Assembly: GCF_004342025.1 (NCBI RefSeq)
Contig: NZ_SLWN01000008.1
Span: 62,001-126,000, forward strand
Reading direction: 5' to 3'
Origin: Kribbella steppae
Lineage (GTDB): Bacteria; Actinomycetota; Actinomycetes; Propionibacteriales; Kribbellaceae
Length of the DNA stretch: 64,000 nucleotides
Positions within the stretch are counted from its first letter, which is position 1, and the number at the start of each line of letters is the position of its first letter. A program made the position numbers and the translations under genes. This document shows, piece after piece, positions 8,160 through 16,188 of the stretch. The notes under the pieces were generated by a model that was given only the letters and a program-made list of their open reading frames with translations, had not been told where the DNA came from and searched no databases.

Positions 8160-8525
8160 ATGGCGACCGTGAAGGAGAAGGAGCTGGACCGATGGGTGGC
8201 CAAATACCGGAAGGCGTGGGAGTCGAACGATCCGGCGGACATCGCGGTGCTGTGGACCGAGGATGCCGCGTGGTACCGCCGCCCGGACGAGGAGCCGGTC
8301 CTCGGCCGGGACGCGATCGTGACTGCTTGGCTGGAGGTCTCGGACGCGCCGGGAGAGACGACGTTCGAGTACGAGGTACTCGGGTTCGGTGACGGCGTCG
8401 GGTTCGTCCGCGGCTGGACGACGTACCTGACCCAACCACCGGGCGAGTTCAGCAACCTGTGGGTGATCCGGCTCGACAAGGACCGCGCGCACGAGTTCGT
8501 CGAGTGGTGGATGGAGAAGCCTTGA
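8160..8525 (+). CDS. SnoaL/NTF2-like domain protein
   Basis: A 121-residue protein with the compact cone-shaped NTF2-like fold pattern: an N-terminal helix (ELDRWVAKYRKAWESND), IAVLWTEDAAWYRRPDEEPVLGRDAIVTAW, then beta strands ending in HEFVEWWMEKP. Members serve as small enzymes or binding domains; no specific reaction is evident. I chose ATG 8160; an open frame reaches back to 8061 but would cross operator 2, making it improbable. It is divergent from the TetR operon and may be regulated with it. Confidence 0.8.
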   Translation: MATVKEKELDRWVAKYRKAWESNDPADIAVLWTEDAAWYRRPDEEPVLGRDAIVTAWLEVSDAPGETTFEYEVLGFGDGVGFVRGWTTYLTQPPGEFSNLWVIRLDKDRAHEFVEWWMEKP

Positions 8526-8529
8526 TGGG

Positions 8530-8607
8530 CTACGGTTTCGGTAGGCACAGGGTGCCACCGGTCCGCGGGAAGGGCTCAGCCCACCTGATCACGGAGATGT
8601 AGTGCAC
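8530..8607 (-). CDS. 25-residue micropeptide of unknown function
   Basis: A 25-codon frame opens with GTG at 8607 and ends with TAG at 8530. It is preceded by AAAGGAGG (8622-8615) at 7-nt spacing, one of the best ribosome binding sites in the window. The peptide begins MHYISVIRWAEPF and ends TLCLPKP; it has one Cys and three Trp/Phe/Tyr clusters, and no transmembrane helix. It lies between the NTF2-like gene (convergent) and the ankyrin gene (divergent). It could be a regulatory leader or a small secreted or toxic peptide; the function is unknown. Confidence 0.5.
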   Translation of the reverse strand: MHYISVIRWAEPFPRTGGTLCLPKP

Positions 8608-8667
8608 GTGTTCACCTCCTTTCTCGCCTGACGATGCGGACAGCAGGCTCGTAGAGAGGAGGTCGCG

Positions 8668-10110
8668 ATGCCGACCCGGAATCTCCCGAACGACCCGCAC
8701 CTGGACCACCTGCGCAAGCAGGCCAAGGCCTTGCTCAAACAGGTCCGTGCCGACGATCCCGAGGCCCTCGCGCTGGCGGACGAGTTCCGTCCGGTGCAAT
8801 CCCTGGCCGATGCGCAGTTGGTGATCGCCCGGAGCTACGGATTCCCCAGCTGGCCGCGGATCGTGCGGCATCTGGAGCTGGTCGACCGCTACAGCCGTTC
8901 ACCGCATCGCCAGGAGATCGGCGGGCCACTCGACACTCCTGAGCAGCGTGCCGACGAGTTCCTCCGGCTGGCGACCCTGCACTACGGGCAGGACGATCCC
9001 GCTCGGCAACGCTCGGCGCGGCAACTGCTCGACCGGTTCCCGGAGATTGCCCTGAGCAACATTTACACCAAGGTGGTGGCCGGCGAGCTGGACGCCGTAC
9101 GGGAAGAGCTGCCGCTGCGTGCGAACGAAGAGGGCGGACCGTATCGGTGGGAACCGTTGCTCTACCTCACCTACAGTCGCCTCGACGCACCTCATCAGGT
9201 GCAGATCGCTAGCTTGCTGCTCGAGCACGGCGCGGATCCGAACGCGGGCTATCTGTGGCAGGGCCTGCCGTCGCCGTTCACCGCGTTGACCGGGGTCTTC
9301 GGCCGCGGTGAAGGCGATCAACCACCGCATCGCGAGCGCGTCGAGCTTGCCCGTGTGCTGCTGGACGCCGGCGCCGACCCGAACGACAGCCAGACCATGT
9401 ACAACTGCGGTCCCGGCGCTCCCCCGCCGTACGACGACGTACACCTGGAGCTGCTGCTCGAGTACGGGCTCGGCCGTGGCGACGGTGGTCCGTGGCACGA
9501 GCGGATGACGACGGCACACCCGACACCGCAGCAACTCCTGGAGGACGAGCTGGTCTTCGCGTCATCGGAAGGCCTGCTCCACCGGGTCGAACTGGTGCTT
9601 GCCCAAGGCACTGATCCGGAGGGCCGCGGGACCGAGCATCCGGGGTTCGGTGGCCATCGGGCCTACGAGTTGGCCGCGGTCCAGGGACACACCGAGATCG
9701 CCGAGCTGCTCCGCGCTCGCGGAGCAGCGCCGCTGGACGAGGTGCACGAGGTCTTCGCAGCGATCATGCGGGGTGAGACCCCGGACATCAGCCCCGAGCT
9801 CGCCGCCCGGGCCGTCGCCCGCGAACCGCATCTGCCGTTCCGGGCCGGCGAGATCGGCCGGACCGAGGCGCTGGAACCGTTGAAGAACTTGGGCTTCGAC
9901 CTCAACCTCATGGGTTGGTCCGCGCCGATCCACCAGGCCGCGCTCTACGGTCACCTCGACACAGTGAAGAAGCTCATCGAGCTCGGCGCCGACCCCGAAC
10001 TGCGTGATCCGTCGTACGGCGGGAATGCGCTGGGCTGGGCCGAGCACAACCACCAGCAGGAAGTGATCGCCTACCTCAAGGGCTTACAGCAAGGAACAGG
10101 AACGCGCTGA
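8668..10110 (+). CDS. Ankyrin-repeat protein
   Basis: A 480-residue cytoplasmic protein with a strong GAGGAGG ribosome binding site. The N-terminal part (1-75) has the LDHLRKQAKALLKQVRADDPEA segment often found on actinobacterial ankyrin proteins, followed by QLVIARSYGFPSWPRIVRHLE. Ankyrin units are visible around residues 175-192 (IASLLLEHGADPNAGY), 220-240 (LARVLLDAGADPND), 330-350 (AAVQGHTEIAELLRARGA) and 420-450 (HQAALYGHLDTVKKLIELGADPELRD in segments). It probably binds other proteins; the partner is unknown. Its last codons overlap the antiporter gene on the other strand by 35 bp. Confidence 0.9.
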   Translation: MPTRNLPNDPHLDHLRKQAKALLKQVRADDPEALALADEFRPVQSLADAQLVIARSYGFPSWPRIVRHLELVDRYSRSPHRQEIGGPLDTPEQRADEFLRLATLHYGQDDPARQRSARQLLDRFPEIALSNIYTKVVAGELDAVREELPLRANEEGGPYRWEPLLYLTYSRLDAPHQVQIASLLLEHGADPNAGYLWQGLPSPFTALTGVFGRGEGDQPPHRERVELARVLLDAGADPNDSQTMYNCGPGAPPPYDDVHLELLLEYGLGRGDGGPWHERMTTAHPTPQQLLEDELVFASSEGLLHRVELVLAQGTDPEGRGTEHPGFGGHRAYELAAVQGHTEIAELLRARGAAPLDEVHEVFAAIMRGETPDISPELAARAVAREPHLPFRAGEIGRTEALEPLKNLGFDLNLMGWSAPIHQAALYGHLDTVKKLIELGADPELRDPSYGGNALGWAEHNHQQEVIAYLKGLQQGTGTR

Positions 10111-11221
10111 ACACCATCAGGTGTACGGCGCCCTGCAGCAGCGTGGCCCGACCGGTGGCCAGCGTCAGCATGCTGGTCACCACGGTCAGCGCGAACAGCA
10201 CCATCTCCGTGCCGCCGAGGCCGAGCACCAGCGGTCCGCTGAGCCAGATGGATGCGATCGCGATGGCCGGGATGGTCAGGCCGATGCTGGCCAGCGCCGA
10301 CCCGAGCGCGAGGTTGACGCTGGTCTGGAGGCGGTTCCGGAGTGCGGCACGGACTGCGGCAACCGTCTCCGGCAGCAGGACCAGCAGCGCGATGGCGACG
10401 CCGACCACGCCCAGCGGGGCGCCGGCCGATTCCACCGCGGACTCGAGTTTCGGCGAGACGGTCTTGGCCAAGCCGACGACCGAGACCAGGCAGACGAACA
10501 GCAGTCCGAGGCTGAGCAGCGCGACCTTCCCGCTCGGCGCGGCGGCGTGCTCCTCGTCGTCCTCGTCGACGGTCGCGACCGGTTCGTCGACATCGCCGTG
10601 CCGCTGCACGGACGGCTGCTCGGGGGAAACCGGCAGGAAGTAGTCGCGGTGGCGGACGGTCTGGACGAAGACGAAGACGCCGTACATCACCAGGGAGACG
10701 ACACCGGCGAAGGCCAGTTGGGCCGAGCTGAACTGCGGACCGGGAGCGCTGGTCGTGAACGTCGGCAGCACCAGGCTGAGCGTGACGAGCGCGATCATCA
10801 CGGTCAGGGCGCTGTTGGAGGCCCGGACGCGGAACTCTTGCACGTGATGCCGCAACGAGCCGACGACGAGAGACAACCCGAGGATGCCGTTGCAGGTGAT
10901 CATCACCGCGGCGAACACGGTGTCCCGCGCCAAGGTCGACGCCTTGGCCCCGCCGGACGCCATCAGCGTCACGATCAGGGCGACCTCGATGATGGTCACG
11001 GCGAGCGCGAGGATCAGCGTGCCGAACGGCTCCCCGACCCGGTGGGCGACCACTTCCGCGTGGTGGACGGCCGCGATCACGGCGGCGCCGAGACCGGCGC
11101 AGACCAGGATCAGCAGGACTGTGCCCAGATCACGACCCCAGGACAGCACCAGGACGACGAGAGCGAGCGGGGGGACGGCCAGACTCCAGCGCGGCAACCC
11201 ATGGACCACCGTGTTTGTCAT
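10076..11221 (-). CDS. ChaA-like Ca2+(Na+)/H+ antiporter
   Basis: A 381-residue membrane protein with two sodium/calcium-exchanger half-repeats of about five helices each. The ion-binding motifs are visible as LAVTIIEVALIVTLMASGG (near residue 88) and LLVLLPETVAAVRAALRN (near residue 293), each with the essential Glu. An acidic cytoplasmic loop (DVDEPVATVDEDDEEH) joins the halves and may sense calcium. Members extrude Ca2+ or Na+ for protons. I chose ATG 11221, since the open frame upstream lacks sense and runs into the divergent GNAT gene. Confidence 0.9.
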   Translation of the reverse strand: MTNTVVHGLPRWSLAVPPLALVVLVLSWGRDLGTVLLILVCAGLGAAVIAAVHHAEVVAHRVGEPFGTLILALAVTIIEVALIVTLMASGGAKASTLARDTVFAAVMITCNGILGLSLVVGSLRHHVQEFRVRASNSALTVMIALVTLSLVLPTFTTSAPGPQFSSAQLAFAGVVSLVMYGVFVFVQTVRHRDYFLPVSPEQPSVQRHGDVDEPVATVDEDDEEHAAAPSGKVALLSLGLLFVCLVSVVGLAKTVSPKLESAVESAGAPLGVVGVAIALLVLLPETVAAVRAALRNRLQTSVNLALGSALASIGLTIPAIAIASIWLSGPLVLGLGGTEMVLFALTVVTSMLTLATGRATLLQGAVHLMVFSAFLFLAVSP

Positions 11222-11293
11222 CCCCAGCAAGTCTATTCGTTCCGCCGATATGCGCTTGGCATCCTCCACCGAACAGGTGATGCTTCTCGCACG

Positions 11294-11797
11294 ATGACAG
11301 TGCAGATCAGGAACGCGGTAGGGACCGACTGGGCGGCGATCTGGCCGTTCTTCCGTGACATCGTTACCGCGCGTGAGACTTATGCCTACGATCCGGACCT
11401 GACCGAGGAGGAGGGGCGCGCGCTCTGGATGTCGCCGTCGGCGGATCCGCTCAGCCGGACCACGGTGGCGGTCGATGACGACGGCACGGTGCTGGGGAGC
11501 GCCAACATGTATCCGAACCGGCCGGGTCCCGGATCGCATGTGGCCAGCGCGAGCTTCATGGTCGGCTCGGCGGCCCGTGGGAAGGGCGTCGGGCGGCTGC
11601 TCTGCGAGGACATGATCGACTGGGCCAGGCGCGAGGGCTTCCGCGCGATCCAGTTCAACGCCGTGGTCGAGACGAACGAGGCGGCTGTCCATCTCTGGCA
11701 GGAGCTGGGCTTCGCGATCATCGGCACGGTCCCGGAGGCCTTCAACCACCCCAAGCACGGGTACGTCGGCCTCCACGTGATGCATCGGCCGCTCTGA
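11294..11797 (+). CDS. GNAT N-acetyltransferase
   Basis: A 167-residue single-domain GNAT protein. The acetyl-CoA loop is visible as GSAARGKGVGRLLCEDMIDWAR (positions 95-116, V-x-x-x-x-R-G-x-G-x-G-x-L pattern) and the C-terminal NEAAVHLWQELGFAIIGTV segment fits motif B. The substrate is unknown; the N-terminus resembles phosphinothricin-type small-molecule acetyltransferases. Its stop overlaps the next gene's ATG (TGATGA), indicating an operon. Confidence 0.9.
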   Translation: MTVQIRNAVGTDWAAIWPFFRDIVTARETYAYDPDLTEEEGRALWMSPSADPLSRTTVAVDDDGTVLGSANMYPNRPGPGSHVASASFMVGSAARGKGVGRLLCEDMIDWARREGFRAIQFNAVVETNEAAVHLWQELGFAIIGTVPEAFNHPKHGYVGLHVMHRPL

Positions 11798-12642
11798 TGA
11801 CCGACAACCGCGCGCGGCGGATGTGGAAGACCCTCGAGCCGTACCACGCGATCACGTACTTCTCCCCGGACACCAGGCGGGAGACCGACGCGTTGGGCCT
11901 GCGCGGCGGCTGGATGAGCTACTTCGGCTGCCGGGCCGCTCCACTCGGCCCGGTCGGTCCGTCACTGGTGGCGGCCGTGTTCTACAACTTCCATCCGGCG
12001 ATGGTGGCTCGTGCTCTTCCGGAGGCCTGGAGTCATGCCTCGCCCGCGCAATTGCTCGACGCCAGGTTGCGCGCGGTCGATTCCGCCGTACGACGGCTCT
12101 TCCCTGATGCCACCCTTGGCCGTACGGCTGAAGTGGCTCGTCGCGCTGCCGAGTTGGCGCCAGTCGCGGGGAGGCCGATCGCGGCGGCCAACGCGGAGTT
12201 GGAGTGGCCGGACGAACCGCATCTCGTGCTGTGGCAGGCAACGACGATCCTCCGGGAGTCGCGAGGTGACGGGCATGTCGCCGCACTCGTCGGTGCGGGG
12301 CTGAGCCCGTGTCAGGCCTGCGTGACGATCTCAGCCGCGGGAGGACCGTCGAAGGAGGTGTTTCAGGTCAATCGCCGCTGGTCCGACGACGACTGGGCCG
12401 CCGCTTCGGACGATCTCCGGAGCCGTGGGCTGCTCGACGCAGCCGGTGCGCTCACGATCGCCGGGCAGGAACTCCGGCAGCAGGTCGAGGCGACGACGGA
12501 CGCGTTGGCCGACCAGGGTTGGCGCGCCCTCGGTGAGGAGCTGACCGCGGAGCTCCACGACCTCGTCCATCCGTTGAGCGCGACCCTGATGTCGTCGGGT
12601 CTGATCCCACCCGACAATCCGATGGCCATGCGCTGGGACTGA
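11797..12642 (+). CDS. SCO6745-family protein
   Basis: A 281-residue protein with the SCO6745-family signature at the N-terminus (RRMWKTLEPYHAITYF, then LGLRGGWMSYFGCRAAPLGPV) and a C-terminal winged-helix-like half (DDLRSRGLLDAAGALTIAGQELRQQVEATTD in segments). The family is widespread in actinobacteria without an assigned function. The start overlaps the preceding acetyltransferase stop by one base, so the two are translated together. The 3' end lies 2 bp from the convergent LysR gene. Confidence 0.88.
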   Translation: MTDNRARRMWKTLEPYHAITYFSPDTRRETDALGLRGGWMSYFGCRAAPLGPVGPSLVAAVFYNFHPAMVARALPEAWSHASPAQLLDARLRAVDSAVRRLFPDATLGRTAEVARRAAELAPVAGRPIAAANAELEWPDEPHLVLWQATTILRESRGDGHVAALVGAGLSPCQACVTISAAGGPSKEVFQVNRRWSDDDWAAASDDLRSRGLLDAAGALTIAGQELRQQVEATTDALADQGWRALGEELTAELHDLVHPLSATLMSSGLIPPDNPMAMRWD

Positions 12643-12644
12643 GT

Positions 12645-13532
12645 TCAGGGTTGGCGGAGGCCCTTCGACGCTGCTCGCAGTACCGCCTCGGTGAGGGCGT
12701 CGAGGACCGTCGACTGCAGCTTCCAGTGCTGCCAGTAGAGCGGCACGTCGATGTATTTGCCTGGGGCAACCTCTACCAGCCGGCCGGCGGCCAGCTCGGG
12801 CTGGGCGACCTCGTCCTCGATCATGCCCCAGCCGAGGCCGATCCGGACCGCTTGATGGAACGCGCCCGGCGCGGGCACCGCGTGCGACGGCGGGTCGAGC
12901 TTGCGCCGGGTCACCTTGCGCATCAACCGATGCTGGAGCTGGTCCTTGCCGTTGAACACCATCATCGGCGCCTCGGCCAGTGCCTCCGGCAACGGCTTCC
13001 CGGTCAGCCAGCGGTCGGCGTACTCAGGTGTCGCGACCGGCAGATACCGCATCTCGCCCAGCGGTACGACGCGACAGCCTTGAACCGGCCGTGGATCCCC
13101 GGTCACCGCGGCGAGCACGGTGCCGTTGCGCAGGAACTCGGCGGAGTGCTCCTCGTCCTCCTGATGGACGACGAACCGCGCCGCGTGGCGCTCGGACAGG
13201 TCGAGCATCGCGGGCAGGAACCAGTTGTTGAGCGAGTCCGCGTTCACCGCGATCGGCAGCCGGAGCGTGTCCGCCCGGCCGCGCACCGCGGCGATCGCCT
13301 CCAGCTCCAGCAGCGAGACCTGACGCGCGAGCCTTCGGAGCGCCTCGCCCGCCTCCGTGGGCCGCGCGGGCTTGCCTCGCATCACCACGACCTGACCGAG
13401 CCGGCTCTCCAATGCCTTGATCCGTTGGCTGACCGCCGACGGAGTGATGTTCAGGCGTCGTGCGGCCGCGTCGAAACTGCCTTCGTCGACCACGGCCGCG
13501 AACGTGTCGAGCTGTGCGGAGTCGATCTGCAT
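12645..13532 (-). CDS. LysR-family regulator, ArgP/LysG type
   Basis: A 295-residue LysR protein: helix-turn-helix at about 3-60 (LDTFAAVVDEGSFDAAARRLNITPSAVSQRIKALE in segments) and a substrate-binding domain. N-terminal and effector-domain sequence match the ArgP/LysG branch, which activates basic amino-acid export when lysine or arginine accumulates. It is divergent from a LysE-type exporter gene with 74 bp between, the classic lysG-lysE arrangement. An inverted GCTAA-N16-TTAGC repeat in the gap is the likely binding site. Confidence 0.92.
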   Translation of the reverse strand: MQIDSAQLDTFAAVVDEGSFDAAARRLNITPSAVSQRIKALESRLGQVVVMRGKPARPTEAGEALRRLARQVSLLELEAIAAVRGRADTLRLPIAVNADSLNNWFLPAMLDLSERHAARFVVHQEDEEHSAEFLRNGTVLAAVTGDPRPVQGCRVVPLGEMRYLPVATPEYADRWLTGKPLPEALAEAPMMVFNGKDQLQHRLMRKVTRRKLDPPSHAVPAPGAFHQAVRIGLGWGMIEDEVAQPELAAGRLVEVAPGKYIDVPLYWQHWKLQSTVLDALTEAVLRAASKGLRQP

Positions 13533-13543
13533 AATGAAGCAAT

Positions 13544-13569
13544 GCTAATGGCACCCCAGAATCTTTAGC
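13544..13569. promoter_or_regulatory. Candidate LysG-type operator
   Basis: GCTAA (13544-13548) and TTAGC (13565-13569) form an inverted repeat between the divergent LysR and LysE genes, 38 bp before the exporter start. Its position, just upstream of the exporter's probable TACCGT -10 box (13594), suits activation by the LysR protein. Confidence 0.55.
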
Positions 13570-13606
13570 TGGTCTGACGGCGCCGGCCTTGCCTACCGTC
13601 GTACGC

Positions 13607-14203
13607 ATGCCCCTTCTTGCCGGCTTTGCCACGACGCTGTCCCTGATCGTCGCGATCGGAGCGCAGAACGCCTTCGTCCTGCGCCAGGGCCTGCGACGCG
13701 AGCACGTCCTGCCGGTGGTCCTGGTCTGTGGACTGTCCGACGCCCTCCTCATCTCCAGCGGTATCGCCGGCCTCGGTGCCCTGCTCACCCGCAGCGAGCT
13801 AGCTCTCGACATCACGAAGTACGGCGGTGCCGCCTTCCTCTACGTGTACGCCGCCTTCGCCTTCCGGCGTGCGCTGAACCCCGGCTCGATCAACCCGGCC
13901 GACCACGCCCCGGCGGCGCTCCGCAGCGTCCTCCTCACCTGCCTCGGCTTCACCTACCTCAACCCGCACGTCTACCTCGACACCGTCGTCCTGCTCGGCT
14001 CGCTCGCCAACCAGCGCGGCACCGACGGCCGCTGGATCTACGGCCTCGGCGCCGTCACCGCCTCCTTCACCTGGTTCTTCGCCCTCGGCTTCTTCGCCCG
14101 CAAGCTCACCCCACTCTTCGCCCGCCCCCGCGCCTGGCAATTCCTCGACTCCACCATCGCCATCCTCATGGCCGCCCTAGCCACCTGGATGCTCCTCCCC
14201 TGA
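13607..14203 (+). CDS. LysE/ArgO-family basic amino-acid exporter
   Basis: A 198-residue membrane protein with six hydrophobic helices. LSLIVAIGAQNAFVLRQGLRREHV in segments (residues 10-33) and TYLNPHVYLDTVVLLG (about 124-139) are hallmark LysE/ArgO motifs. Members export lysine and arginine. ATG 13607 lies 7 nt after TACCGT with no ribosome binding site, so the mRNA is probably leaderless. Control by the adjacent LysG-type regulator is inferred from the arrangement. Confidence 0.92.
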   Translation: MPLLAGFATTLSLIVAIGAQNAFVLRQGLRREHVLPVVLVCGLSDALLISSGIAGLGALLTRSELALDITKYGGAAFLYVYAAFAFRRALNPGSINPADHAPAALRSVLLTCLGFTYLNPHVYLDTVVLLGSLANQRGTDGRWIYGLGAVTASFTWFFALGFFARKLTPLFARPRAWQFLDSTIAILMAALATWMLLP

Positions 14204-14341
14204 CTCACCGGCAGGTTTCGAAGACTCCGCAACGCATGACGGCCCCGCTGGCCCCGGACTTCTTTGTTTGCAGAGGTTTGCGCCATCCACAGGCAGCAAC
14301 TTGCCTGCCATCGGTCGGGGTGATCGGTGTAAGCTATTCAC

Positions 14342-14389
14342 AACACGGCCAGCCCCTCTGCCCCGCAGGGCACGGGCTGGTTTTCTTTT
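14342..14389 (+). ncRNA. Putative small structured RNA preceding the Abi gene
   Basis: A TAAGCT box at 14330-14335 is followed 7 nt later by a compact element: CCAGCCC (14349-14355) pairs with GGGCTGG (14374-14380), TGCCC (14359-14363) pairs with GGGCA (14368-14372) around a CGCA loop, and a T-rich tract (14381-14389) follows. This looks like a short autonomous RNA with its own terminator, ending 15 nt before the Abi start codon. Abi-family HEPN toxins have been reported to carry an upstream antitoxin RNA, so this may be such an RNA; a plain terminator or attenuator is the alternative. The 14204-14329 gap holds no other gene. Confidence 0.55.
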
Positions 14390-14404
14390 CCCTGGGGGAC
14401 TCTT

Positions 14405-15367
14405 GTGACTAGGTACACCAAGCCCCACCTTTCCTTCGCCGACCAAGTCAGCCTGCTGAAGAGCAGGGGGCTGATCATCGATGACGAAGCTGAGGCGGAG
14501 CACCTGCTGAGCGTCATCGGCTACTACCGGTTGAGCGGCTACTGGTACTCCTACCGCCGCCAACTCGGTGGCGCGCAGCGCGACGATCTGTTTGCCGAGG
14601 GCGCCAGCTTTCGGCAAGTGGTCCGGCTGTACAACGCGGACCGCCGCCTGAAACTCGCCGTGCTTGATGCGATCGGACGCATCGAGATCGCGGTCCGCGT
14701 CCAGATCGGCTTCACCCTGGGACGGCGAGGCCCCTACGCCCACCTGAGCCCAGGCAACCTCGACGGCCAGTTCACCCGATCGAGGAGCCCGCAGCCGAGC
14801 ACGTACGACCGGTGGCTGGGCACGGTCTTGGCCGCGCAGACAAGGTCGTCCGAAGACTTCGTGCTCCACTTCCAGCGCAAGTACGACGGCCGACTCCCGG
14901 TCTGGGTCGTCACCGAGATCCTCGACTTCGGTTCGATGAGCTACTTGTTCCAGGGGCTGAAGGCTGCCGACCGGAACGTCATCGCCCGACGGCTGGGCGT
15001 CCTCGCCCACCAGGGCGGTGGCAACGGCGCAGCGCTGGCCAACTGGCTGCGGGTGCTCAACTATGTTCGCAACATCTGCGCCCATCATTCGCGGCTGTGG
15101 AACCGAAACCTGGCCAACCAGATCGCACCGAGTCACCTCGGCGCAATTCCCGACCTCCGGCACCTGCGCAGCGGAGGAGTCTCGCACTTCCGGATCTACT
15201 CGACGCTGTGCATTCTTGCGTTCCTGCTGACTCGGATCGGGCACGGACCTGGCTGGGCGAGGAACATCCGACACTTCGTCGGCGAAGAGATTCCCGCCTG
15301 CGGACGCGACCTTGACGAACTGGGGTTTCCAGCCGACTGGACGGCACACCGACCATGGACAGCCTGA
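14405..15367 (+). CDS. Abi-family (AbiD/AbiF-like) HEPN protein, probable abortive-infection RNase
   Basis: A 320-residue Abi_2-family protein. Recognisable segments are FADQVSLLKSRGLIIDD, the GYYRLSGYWYSYR motif (about 39-51), the GRIEIAVRVQI motif (91-101), and VRNICAHHSRLWNR with the R-x4-H nuclease motif (R222, H227). Abi proteins limit phage spread by cleaving RNA after infection, which stops cell growth. The GTG start at 14405 has only a weak GGGGGA upstream. Directly upstream lies a structured RNA element that could be its antitoxin. There are no other defence genes beside it. Confidence 0.9.
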   Translation: MTRYTKPHLSFADQVSLLKSRGLIIDDEAEAEHLLSVIGYYRLSGYWYSYRRQLGGAQRDDLFAEGASFRQVVRLYNADRRLKLAVLDAIGRIEIAVRVQIGFTLGRRGPYAHLSPGNLDGQFTRSRSPQPSTYDRWLGTVLAAQTRSSEDFVLHFQRKYDGRLPVWVVTEILDFGSMSYLFQGLKAADRNVIARRLGVLAHQGGGNGAALANWLRVLNYVRNICAHHSRLWNRNLANQIAPSHLGAIPDLRHLRSGGVSHFRIYSTLCILAFLLTRIGHGPGWARNIRHFVGEEIPACGRDLDELGFPADWTAHRPWTA

Positions 15368-15387
15368 GGACGACCGAGGAGATCTGA

Positions 15388-16188
15388 ATGGATGTGACGG
15401 TGTTGTGTGATGCGGTGGCGGTGTTTCCGGAGGGGGTTGAGGAGGCGTTGCCGAGGTGGGGTGCCGAGCAGGCGGAGTGGACTGCTGAGGTGGCGCCGGG
15501 GAACGTGCGGTGTGGTGGGTGGTGGCTGCATTTCCATAGCTACTTGGTGATTGGGGATGCGGGGGTTGTGCTGGTCGATGCGGGGGTGGGGCCGGCGGGT
15601 GGGGAGGCGGCTGAGTGGTTGGGGGTGAGTGGGCGGTTGCCGGCATTGCTGGAGAAGGTGGGGGTTCGGGAGAGCGACATCGACACCGTGGTGCTGACAC
15701 ATGTGCACCTGGATCACGTGGGGTGGAGTGCGGAGGGTGAGCGGCCGCGGTTCGAGAACGCCGAGTACGTCGTACAGCGGGATGAACTCGAGCATGTGCG
15801 CGGCGGGGCGACGTACGAGCGGATGATCCGGCCGATCGTCGAGGCCGGGCAGCTCAGGGTGGTGGAGGGTGAGGCCGGGTTGCGCGGGATGCGGTTGCTG
15901 CCGACGCCAGGGCATACGCCTGGGCATCAGTCGGTGGTGACCGAGCGGGCGGTGCTCGGCGGTGATGTGCTGGTGCATCCGGCGCAGGCTCGGTGGCCTG
16001 AGCTCACTTACGTGTACGAGCGGGATCCTGCGCGGGCCGTGACGTCGCGACGGGAAGTCCTCGCGTTGGCGGCCGCGTCGGGGATCCCGATCGCGGCCGC
16101 GCATCCGCATGCGGCATTGCAGAGCGACGCACGTCCGCTGGCGACGCCCGGGCCAGGCGATGAGCTCTGCCCGCCGTACAGGCTCTAG
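15388..16188 (+). CDS. MBL-fold metallohydrolase
   Basis: A 266-residue metallo-beta-lactamase-fold enzyme. The di-metal motif is LTHVHLDHVGW (H-x-H-x-D-H, about residues 108-118); the later ligands lie in PTPGHTPGHQS and LGGDVLVHP, and a final His near AAAHPH. N-acyl-homoserine lactonase-like and other hydrolases share this pattern; the substrate is unknown. The ATG follows GAGGAG. The first half of the gene uses G rather than C at many third positions, unlike its neighbours. It overlaps the convergent SDR gene by 4 bp. Confidence 0.9.
   Translation: MDVTVLCDAVAVFPEGVEEALPRWGAEQAEWTAEVAPGNVRCGGWWLHFHSYLVIGDAGVVLVDAGVGPAGGEAAEWLGVSGRLPALLEKVGVRESDIDTVVLTHVHLDHVGWSAEGERPRFENAEYVVQRDELEHVRGGATYERMIRPIVEAGQLRVVEGEAGLRGMRLLPTPGHTPGHQSVVTERAVLGGDVLVHPAQARWPELTYVYERDPARAVTSRREVLALAAASGIPIAAAHPHAALQSDARPLATPGPGDELCPPYRL

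Noticed and set aside
10121..11290. Long plus-strand open frame antisense to the Ca2+/H+ antiporter
   Set aside because: Composition is rich in Gly, Arg, Asp and Gln, typical of the antisense of a high-GC membrane protein gene; the sense-strand protein is clearly real.
14177..15700. Minus-strand open frame opposite the Abi and MBL genes
   Set aside because: It crosses the promoter and RNA element and has Pro/His-rich low-complexity sequence; Abi and MBL motifs are on the plus strand.
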